From the NCBI GenBank assembly GCA_017400025.1, contig JAFQAF010000209.1:1-5198 (forward strand): a stretch of DNA of 5,198 bases. Reading direction: 5' to 3'. Shown in pieces: positions 1 through 4,499 of this stretch. Made by a program: the position numbers and the translations under genes. The first letter of the stretch is position 1. Every line of letters starts with the position of its first letter. The stretch is from Oscillospiraceae bacterium (GTDB lineage Bacteria; Bacillota_A; Clostridia; Oscillospirales; Ruminococcaceae). A model generated the notes under the pieces. It was not told the DNA's origin. It worked only from the letters and a program-made list of their open reading frames with translations, and did not search any database.

Positions 1-30
1 ACACTATTGTTGATATATTGATTTTACAAA

Positions 31-90
31 GTAAAAGTTAAGTAAAATAAGCGTAAAACTAAGATAAAATATGAATAAATTATTACAAAA
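31..90. promoter_or_regulatory. Helically phased A-tracts upstream of the permease promoter (UP-element-like or curved DNA)
   Basis: TAAAA occurs at 32, 43, 54 and 65, exactly 11 bp apart. It is followed by TAAAT at 76 and another A4 tract at 87-90. The A-tract centres therefore repeat about once per helical turn for six turns and stop five bases before the -35 box. Phased A-tracts curve DNA and, placed just upstream of -35, are known to raise transcription by contacting the RNA polymerase alpha C-terminal domain. The phasing is seen directly. The role as an UP element or curved activator is inference, and a repressor or global-regulator binding site is an alternative. Confidence 0.55.
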
Positions 91-94
91 CTTA

Positions 95-123
95 TTGACT
101 TTTACAGCCTTCATAAATATAAT
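95..123 (+). promoter_or_regulatory. SigA-type promoter of the permease gene
   Basis: The -35 box TTGACT (95-100) and a perfect -10 box TATAAT (118-123) are separated by a 17-bp spacer. This is one base from consensus. Transcription should start near 130, leaving a leader of about 165 nt before the permease start codon. Together with the phased A-tracts just upstream, this predicts very strong expression, which agrees with the codon usage of the gene. Confidence 0.8.
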
Positions 124-133
124 AATGTTTGCT

Positions 134-252
134 GATTGAACACAGTTGTTGAAATTGTTGTGTTTGATTGAAAAACAAATGTATTTTTTGGAATTTTTCA
201 CAAAAATACAGGGTTTTGTATTGTTTCGGGCAGCACTGGTGATAGTTGCCCG
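134..252 (+). promoter_or_regulatory. Hairpin-rich 5' leader of the permease mRNA
   Basis: Three stem-loops can be drawn. The first pairs 134-144 with 159-169 (11 pairs including G-U wobbles, core AACACA/TGTGTT) and lies at the expected 5' end of the transcript. The second pairs AATACA (205-210) with TGTATT (217-222), with a competing ACAAAA/TTTTGT pairing (200-205 with 214-219). The third pairs CGGGCA (227-232) with TGCCCG (247-252) and continues through ACT/AGT after a two-base bulge. None has a U-tract, so they are not terminators. I recognise no T-box or named riboswitch. They may stabilise the mRNA or bind a regulator. The rest of bases 1-293 is AT-rich with no convincing gene. Confidence 0.4.
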
Positions 253-293
253 TTATAATAGATATTTCATTAAATTGAAGGAGAAAAAATCTT

Positions 294-1652
294 ATGGCTA
301 CATCAACACAGGAACTCAAAAAAGTTCTTACCCGTGGTAACCTGATGTCTATGGCTGTAGGTCAGATCATCGGTGCTGGCGTTATGGTTATGTCCATTTC
401 CGCTCTCGGTATGACTGGTCGTTCAGTTAACATCGCATTCATGATCGCTGCTATCTTTACAGTATTCGGTGCTATCCCAACAGTATTCTACTCTTCAGTA
501 GTATCCCTCAAAGGTGGTATGTACTCACAGGCAGCTCTGTTTGTAGGCGAAACATTCGCAGGTTTCTACACAATTACTTACTTTATTTCCAACTGCTCAC
601 TGGCTATGTACGCAATCGGCTTTACATCCTACCTGCTCTCTCTGATTCCAGCACTGCAGGGTATGGATACAATCGTAACAGCAGTTATCTTCACAGCTTT
701 CTACATCCTGAACCTTATGGGTACAGAAAAGATGGCTAAAATCCAGGACTACATGTTCTACGTTCTGGTTGTTGCTCTGCTGATGTTCACAGCTTTTGGT
801 CTTCCAAGAGTTCACTGGTCAGGTTACTTCACAACACCTGGCTTTGACGGCACACCTCTGATCGCTAACGGTATCACAGGTCTGCTCCAGGCTGCATCCT
901 TCCTGACATTTGCTACAGGTGGTGCTACAATCATCGTTAACTACTCTGCTGAAGCTATCAACCCACAGAAAGATATCCCAGTTGTTATCGTTATCTCCAC
1001 ACTGGGTGTTGCTGCTCTGTACGCTCTGATTGCTACATGTATCGGTGGTATCCTCCCAGCTGAAGAAGTTATGGCTGCTGGTAACCTTTCCGTTATCGCT
1101 AAAGCTATCATGCCAGCATGGGCTTACTACATCTTCGTTATCGGCGGTGCTTGTTTCGCTCTTGGTACAACACTGAATGCTTCCCTGGGTTGGGTTACAA
1201 AACCTCTGCTTCAGTCTATCGAAGACGGCTGGCTCCCAGCAGGTCTTGGCAAACTGAACAAATATGGTATCCCTTACATCCTGCTGACAATCTTCTACGT
1301 AATCAACGTAGCTGCTATCCTCTTCGGTCTCGACGTAGACCAGCTGGGTCAGCTGGTTCTGATCATCGGTAACGTACAGAACGTTATCCTGACATACGGT
1401 ATCATGAAACTGCCAAAAATGTTCCCAGAACAGTGGGCAAAATCTCCATTCCACGTTTCCGACGGCGTATTCAAAGGCTGTCTGTGGGCTGGTATCGCTG
1501 TAATTCTTGTACAGTTCTACATGAACGTTTCCGGTACAACAATGACAATCGTTATCATCAACGTTGCTACATTTGTTGTTGCTCTTAGCTACGCTATGAT
1601 GAGAAAGAAATCCGGTGCTGTACATATGACAGTTTCTTACGACCTCGACTAA
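294..1652 (+). CDS. APC-superfamily amino acid permease
   Basis: This is an integral membrane transporter of 452 residues, the usual length for the amino acid-polyamine-organocation (APC) superfamily, and probably imports an amino acid by proton or sodium symport or by exchange. About 12 hydrophobic segments are visible: near 16-40, 46-68, 86-118, 125-143, 151-172, 188-216, 228-254, 274-300, 324-345, 350-372, 394-411 and 413-436. Family hallmarks are GQIIGAGVMV in helix 1 (23-32), whose unwound glycine motif binds the substrate carboxylate and amine, and AEAINPQKDIP after helix 6 (219-229). The substrate cannot be read from the sequence. The start is fixed by AAGGAG at 278-283, ten bases upstream. 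The gene has its own promoter and terminator, so it is monocistronic. Thr codons are almost all ACA and Pro CCA or CCT, which marks a very highly expressed gene. Confidence 0.92.
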   Translation: MATSTQELKKVLTRGNLMSMAVGQIIGAGVMVMSISALGMTGRSVNIAFMIAAIFTVFGAIPTVFYSSVVSLKGGMYSQAALFVGETFAGFYTITYFISNCSLAMYAIGFTSYLLSLIPALQGMDTIVTAVIFTAFYILNLMGTEKMAKIQDYMFYVLVVALLMFTAFGLPRVHWSGYFTTPGFDGTPLIANGITGLLQAASFLTFATGGATIIVNYSAEAINPQKDIPVVIVISTLGVAALYALIATCIGGILPAEEVMAAGNLSVIAKAIMPAWAYYIFVIGGACFALGTTLNASLGWVTKPLLQSIEDGWLPAGLGKLNKYGIPYILLTIFYVINVAAILFGLDVDQLGQLVLIIGNVQNVILTYGIMKLPKMFPEQWAKSPFHVSDGVFKGCLWAGIAVILVQFYMNVSGTTMTIVIINVATFVVALSYAMMRKKSGAVHMTVSYDLD

Positions 1653-1694
1653 TTCTCTACAGAATATTCGAATATAGTAAATCACTAAAAAATT

Positions 1695-1722
1695 GGGCCC
1701 TGCAAAAGCAGGGTCCTTTTTT
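1695..1722 (+). terminator. Rho-independent terminator of the permease gene
   Basis: A 9-bp stem pairs GGGCCCTGC (1695-1703) with GCAGGGTCC (1708-1716), with one G-U pair. It closes an AAAA loop and is followed by six T residues (1717-1722). It lies 42 bases after the stop codon and separates the permease from ridA. Confidence 0.92.
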
Positions 1723-1743
1723 GTGTATATTTATTACTCTCTA

Positions 1744-1772
1744 TTGAAAAAGCTTTACAAAAATGGTATACT
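1744..1772 (+). promoter_or_regulatory. SigA-type promoter of ridA
   Basis: TTGAAA (1744-1749) and TATACT (1767-1772) are separated by exactly 17 bp. The predicted start point is near 1779, giving a leader of about 50 nt that contains a small CACC-AAA-GGTG hairpin (1791-1801). The position just after the permease terminator makes ridA an independent transcript. Confidence 0.75.
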
Positions 1773-1827
1773 GTAATAGTAAAGAAGCACCACCAAAGGT
1801 GTTGAAAAACGAAAGGATCTGATTACA

Positions 1828-2208
1828 ATGAAAAAAGTAGTTTACAGCGAAAACGCTCCAGCAGCTATCGGCCCATACTCACAGGCTATCAAAACAGAAA
1901 AAACAATCTATGTTTCCGGCCAGCTTCCAGTTGACCCAGCAACAGGCAACTTCCCATCTGATGACATCAAAGACCAGGCAAGACAGTCTCTGACAAACAT
2001 CAAGAGCATTCTGGAATCCGAAGGCTACACAATGGCTGACGTTGTTAAAACAACAGTTCTGCTGGCTGACATCGCAGACTTCGCAGCAATGAACGAAGTT
2101 TACGCAACATTCTTTGAAGGTGCATTCCCAGCACGTTCTGCTTTCCAGGTAGCTGCAGTACCAAAGGGTGCTAAACTGGAAATCGAAGCTATCGCTTACA
2201 AAGCTTAA
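1828..2208 (+). CDS. ridA: RidA family reactive enamine/imine deaminase
   Basis: This 126-residue cytosolic protein has the normal length of the RidA (YjgF/YER057c/UK114) family, whose members form trimers and hydrolyse 2-aminoacrylate and related imines released by PLP-dependent Ser/Thr dehydratases. That prevents damage to other PLP enzymes. Conserved features are AIGPYSQA (13-20) with Y17, YVSGQLPVDPATG (28-40), N89 in the helix, the substrate-carboxylate arginine R103 in PARSAFQVA (101-109), and E120 in LEIEAIAY. These match the archetypal, catalytically competent subfamily rather than divergent Rid groups that lack the arginine. AAAGGA at 1812-1817 sets the start. All Thr codons are ACA, the same high-expression codon style as the permease upstream. 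No deaminase or dehydratase gene is adjacent, so the link to amino acid catabolism is inferred. Confidence 0.95.
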   Translation: MKKVVYSENAPAAIGPYSQAIKTEKTIYVSGQLPVDPATGNFPSDDIKDQARQSLTNIKSILESEGYTMADVVKTTVLLADIADFAAMNEVYATFFEGAFPARSAFQVAAVPKGAKLEIEAIAYKA

Positions 2209-2227
2209 TTGATTTTTCAATTACTTA

Positions 2228-2251
2228 AAGCCGCCTCACGGCGGCTTTTTT
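2228..2251 (+). terminator. Rho-independent terminator of ridA
   Basis: GCCGCC (2230-2235) pairs with GGCGGC (2240-2245) around a TCAC loop. A-T pairs extend the base and a T6 run occupies 2246-2251. It begins about 20 bases after the ridA stop codon. Confidence 0.92.
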
Positions 2252-2295
2252 GTTTGCAGATTTACTGCAGGCAGGATTATATACAATATAAGTAT

Positions 2296-2324
2296 TTGAC
2301 GATTTACTGCTAATATATTACAAT
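2296..2324 (+). promoter_or_regulatory. SigA-type promoter of the glycosyltransferase operon
   Basis: TTGACG (2296-2301) and TACAAT (2319-2324) are spaced by 17 bp. The start point should fall near 2331, giving a short leader of about 26 nt. The spacer also contains the perfect 10-bp palindrome TAATATATTA (2311-2320). The surrounding DNA is AT-rich, so chance -10-like matches exist, but this pair has the best boxes and spacing. Confidence 0.65.
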
Positions 2325-2342
2325 AATATAAGATATTATATT
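2325..2342. repeat. 7-bp perfect inverted repeat at the transcription start (possible operator)
   Basis: AATATAA (2325-2331) and TTATATT (2336-2342) are perfect inverted repeats around GATA. The repeat begins at the base after the -10 box and ends just before the ribosome-binding site, so it covers the predicted start point. A bound repressor would block transcription, and as RNA it would be a weak 5' hairpin next to the Shine-Dalgarno site. AT-rich DNA makes chance palindromes more likely, so this is tentative. Confidence 0.35.
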
Positions 2343-2356
2343 TGACAGAGGTGCTT

Positions 2357-3349
2357 ATGAAAGCAAGCATTATATTCCCGAATTTAAACGGCGAAAAATG
2401 GCTGAAAGACTGTATAGACAGCTGCATCAACCAGAATTTTGACGAAGAATATGAAATTATTGTAATAGAAAATGCCAGCACAGACGGCTCTATGGCCATT
2501 ATAGAAGAGTGCGCCACAAGATTTGAAAACCTGCGTGTGATTGTGAACGAGGAAAACCTGGGTTTTGCACCGGCTGTAAATCAGGGTATACGTTTAAGCC
2601 ATGCTGAATATGTGGTTATGTTCAACAATGATGCCTTTGCAGAGCCGGACTGGCTGAAGGAACTGGTGCGTGTGGCTGATTCAGACCCCCAGATTTTTTC
2701 TGTGGGCAGTCTGATGATACAGCATTTCAACAGGGACCTGGCAGATGATGCCGGTGACTATGTGCCGCTTTTCGGCTGGACCTGCAAACGCGGTGACGGC
2801 CTGTACTGGACACGCTATCAGAAACAGGAAAGAATCTTCTCTGCCTGTGGCGGTGCCGCACTGTACAGAAGAAGCATCCTTGATGAAATAGGCTATTTTG
2901 AGGAAGCATTTTTTGCCTATGGCGAAGATGTGGACCTGGGCTGGAGAGCAAACAACCGGGGCTATAAAAATATCTACAATCCGAAAGCAAGATGTTACCA
3001 TATCTGCTCAGCCACAACCGGCGGCCGCTACAATGCTTTCAAGGCTATAAAATCCGGCCAGAACACAGCCCTGCTGCTGTACAAAAACCAGCCTTTGCTT
3101 ATGCTGCTGTTCAATCTGCCGTTTATACTTATCGGTTTTGTGCCAAAATATCTTATGTTCCGCCACAACGGTTTCCACAAGGAACTTATGGAAGGAACAA
3201 AAAACGCTTTCCGTATGAGAAAGGACCTGCAGAAGCTGAAATTCCGCTGGAAAAACCTGCCCAACTACCTGTGGGTTGAATGGAAAATGTTTGTAAACTG
3301 CTTTACATACGTTGATTACAGACTGAAACGTTTTCTTAAAATCAAGTAG
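2357..3349 (+). CDS. Family 2 glycosyltransferase (GT-A fold, rhamnosyltransferase-like)
   Basis: The 330-residue product transfers a sugar from a nucleotide-sugar donor, most likely to a cell-surface polysaccharide or lipid-linked glycan. The GT-A domain opens with ASIIFPNLNGEKWL (3-16), then has the nucleotide-binding ENASTDGS (38-45), NLGFAPAVNQGI (67-78), and the NNDA metal/DXD-equivalent site with D92. CGGAALYRR (164-172) precedes the acceptor-side acidic motif AYGEDVDLGWR (187-197), with D191 a candidate general base, and H215 is the family's later histidine. This set is typical of WbbL-like GT2 enzymes. Residues 246-267 are hydrophobic and may anchor the protein to the inner membrane face, followed by a basic tail. 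ATG 2357 is chosen because AGAGG (2347-2351) precedes it; the in-frame TTG at 2342 has no ribosome-binding site. Donor and acceptor are unknown. Codon use is more mixed than in ridA. Confidence 0.9.
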   Translation: MKASIIFPNLNGEKWLKDCIDSCINQNFDEEYEIIVIENASTDGSMAIIEECATRFENLRVIVNEENLGFAPAVNQGIRLSHAEYVVMFNNDAFAEPDWLKELVRVADSDPQIFSVGSLMIQHFNRDLADDAGDYVPLFGWTCKRGDGLYWTRYQKQERIFSACGGAALYRRSILDEIGYFEEAFFAYGEDVDLGWRANNRGYKNIYNPKARCYHICSATTGGRYNAFKAIKSGQNTALLLYKNQPLLMLLFNLPFILIGFVPKYLMFRHNGFHKELMEGTKNAFRMRKDLQKLKFRWKNLPNYLWVEWKMFVNCFTYVDYRLKRFLKIK

Positions 3350-3357
3350 GTGATACC

Positions 3358-3567
3358 ATGTGGAGAAAACTGCTGACAAAAACCGATGCCCACAAAAGAC
3401 AGCCCCATACTGTCACCGGTATGAGGATTGAGCAGGTGGGCAGTAAATACTATATTTATGCCGATGTGGAAACCCTGAAGCCCAGGGTAATCGGCAGATA
3501 CAACACACTTTCAGAAGCACAGTCTGCCCTGCAGACTGTAGAAAATATTACAAAAAGTAATAATTAA
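3358..3567 (+). CDS. Small conserved-looking protein of unknown function (69 aa), co-transcribed with the glycosyltransferase
   Basis: I do not recognise this gene. The 69-residue product has a basic N-terminus (MWRKLLTKTDAHKR), no signal peptide or membrane segment, and then what looks like a compact beta-beta-beta-alpha unit: strand MRIEQV (22-27), strand KYYIYADVE (30-38), strand RVIGRYN (43-49) and helix SEAQSALQTVENI (52-64). The pattern of paired strands, a turn and a helix beginning with an L-S-E-A cap resembles small ligand- or peptidoglycan-binding folds such as SPOR, but there is no specific match. It is a credible gene: AGGTGA (3348-3353) overlaps the glycosyltransferase stop codon, the gap is only 8 bases, and it ends just before a terminator. 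Translational coupling to the glycosyltransferase is likely. An accessory role in the same glycan process is inference. Confidence 0.75.
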   Translation: MWRKLLTKTDAHKRQPHTVTGMRIEQVGSKYYIYADVETLKPRVIGRYNTLSEAQSALQTVENITKSNN

Positions 3568-3580
3568 ACACAAAATAACA

Positions 3581-3607
3581 AAACACCGCTTTGAAAGCGG
3601 TGTTTTT
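3581..3607. terminator. Bidirectional terminator between convergent genes
   Basis: AAACACCGCT (3581-3590) pairs with AGCGGTGTTT (3596-3605) around TTGAA, followed by T residues on the plus strand. On the minus strand the same hairpin is followed by TGTTATTTTG. It can therefore end both the glycosyltransferase operon and the minus-strand zinc-ribbon gene, whose stop codon is 12 bases away. Confidence 0.85.
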
Positions 3608-3619
3608 GCTTGAAATATT

Positions 3620-4303
3620 TTAATAGAACATTGCTATCTGTGTGGCAAAAAGGCCTGCCATAAATACAAATACCATCAGGAATGCAAATATGCTGATGAT
3701 AAATGTGGCACGGGCAAAGGAAGCTTTTGTTTTGCTTTCAGTCTGGATAAAGCCCAGATAAATCAGATAGAAAAGACCTACAAAAGGAATGGAGGAAATC
3801 AGCATCATCCATATAAAGTCAACTGTTGTCAGCGGTTCTTCCTTTTCATCTTCACCGTCCCAGGCAGAAACAGACTGCTGTGCAGGGGCGGTATAGCTTT
3901 CTGTTTTCTGTGTGTAGCTGTACTGTGGCCGCTGTGGAGCATTCGCACTGTATTCAGACTGACCGGCGTATGGGTTTCCTTCAGTTGCTGCTTTTTCCTG
4001 TGCGATTTCATTCCGTATAAAATCAGAAGGAGTGAAAACATCCTCTGTTGTATCTTTTGCAGTGTCTGTGGTATAATCTGTAACAGGAGCAGTGCCGTTC
4101 AGGTCATTTTCCAGCTGGGAAACGGTAGCGTTGAGTTCAGTTATATCCACGTTATTCATTTCTTCAGCAGGCGGTACAGCAGGTGTGGCCATCTGCTGCT
4201 GTCTTTCATTGTTTATTCTTATAATTTCAGCCTTTGGCAGACCGCAGCCACCGCAGAAATTGGCAGCTTCTCCCACAAGGCGTCCGCATCTTGGACAAAA
4301 CAT
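3620..4303 (-). CDS. Zinc-ribbon protein with disordered linker and two C-terminal membrane helices
   Basis: The 227-residue product starts with a double CxxC zinc ribbon (C3, C6, C17, C20) in MFCPRCGRLV and NFCGGCG, the zinc_ribbon_2 type. A long, low-complexity and probably disordered linker follows (about 30-155), rich in T, A, Q, E, P and Y. The C-terminus has two hydrophobic helices, roughly 163-185 and 200-224, joined by a short polar loop (QTESKTKASFAR). There is no signal peptide, so the ribbon and linker should face the cytoplasm with a helical hairpin in the membrane. Such proteins are widespread and uncharacterised in Clostridia. The fold is visible but the function is not. A strong AAAGGAGA on the minus strand (4312-4319), eight bases upstream, fixes the start. 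It is convergent with the glycosyltransferase operon and divergent from hflX. I found no convincing promoter for it. Confidence 0.85.
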   Translation of the reverse strand: MFCPRCGRLVGEAANFCGGCGLPKAEIIRINNERQQQMATPAVPPAEEMNNVDITELNATVSQLENDLNGTAPVTDYTTDTAKDTTEDVFTPSDFIRNEIAQEKAATEGNPYAGQSEYSANAPQRPQYSYTQKTESYTAPAQQSVSAWDGEDEKEEPLTTVDFIWMMLISSIPFVGLFYLIYLGFIQTESKTKASFARATFIISIFAFLMVFVFMAGLFATQIAMFY

Positions 4304-4396
4304 TCATATCATCTCCTTTATAATTCAATAGTTTATCATATATATGTGAAAAAATAAAGTGGGATAGGGGCATATAACCAAGAAAAAAATAATTTT

Positions 4397-4480
4397 ATGA
4401 AACCACCCGGAATATTGCAGGTGTTGAAGGGCAGGTACTCTGCCTGCTGTATGCCGGAAGCCAATCTGAAATCAATATAA
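4397..4480 (+). CDS. Candidate 27-codon leader peptide upstream of hflX
   Basis: An ORF begins at ATG 4397 (MKPPGILQ...), passes through GRYSACCMPEA and ends at TAA 4478-4480, 19 bases before the hflX start and in a different frame. Base composition rises sharply in GC inside the ORF compared with the AT-rich DNA on either side, which suggests a functional element rather than random spacer. No good Shine-Dalgarno is near: AGGGG at 4366-4370 is about 26 bases away. A 27-codon open stretch is not statistically significant alone. The case rests on position, composition and the overlapping RNA pairing described separately. It may instead be only a structured RNA leader that happens to lack stop codons. 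Confidence 0.3.
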   Translation: MKPPGILQVLKGRYSACCMPEANLKSI

Positions 4481-4493
4481 AAAAGAAAGCAGG
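4407..4493 (+). promoter_or_regulatory. Alternative-pairing leader that can mask the hflX ribosome-binding site
   Basis: CCTGC (4443-4447) can pair with GCAGG at 4417-4421, at 4431-4435, or at 4489-4493; the last contains the hflX Shine-Dalgarno. The first choice nests inside a longer imperfect hairpin in which CCGG (4407-4410) and CCGG (4454-4457) close an ATAT/GTAT middle stem. A compact alternative is GGCAG (4430-4434) with CTGCC (4440-4444). There is no U-tract, so control would act on translation rather than by termination. The pairings are seen in sequence; the switching is inferred. The AT-rich stretch 4321-4396 otherwise shows nothing definite. Confidence 0.35.
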
Positions 4494-4499
4494 AACTAT

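Noticed and set aside
134..252. T-box or metabolite riboswitch upstream of the permease
   Set aside because: The conserved T-box sequence is absent, no terminator or antiterminator pair is visible, and no known riboswitch core was recognised. Kept only as an unnamed structured leader.
254..259. A second TATAAT as an additional permease promoter
   Set aside because: There is no -35-like sequence 16-18 bases upstream, so it is more likely a chance match in AT-rich DNA.
819..1685. A 288-codon open frame on the minus strand inside the permease gene
   Set aside because: It is antisense to a clear transporter gene, has an implausible composition rich in Cys, Asp and His, and lacks a ribosome-binding site. 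It is open because the strongly biased codons of the permease avoid stop complements.
2342..2356. TTG at 2342 (or GTG at 2351) as start of the glycosyltransferase, adding five residues (or two)
   Set aside because: TTG 2342 has no Shine-Dalgarno and GTG 2351 overlaps it. AGAGG at 2347-2351 is correctly spaced for ATG 2357, and the family's first beta strand begins right after that Met.
4319..4324. TATAAT on the plus strand as an hflX promoter
   Set aside because: The nearest -35-like element (TTGGAC at 4291) is 22 bp away, too far, and would lie inside the start of the divergent gene. No confident hflX promoter could be assigned.
3826..4331. Several short open frames overlapping the zinc-ribbon gene on both strands
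   Set aside because: They are other-frame readings of its low-complexity linker, without ribosome-binding sites or recognisable protein features.
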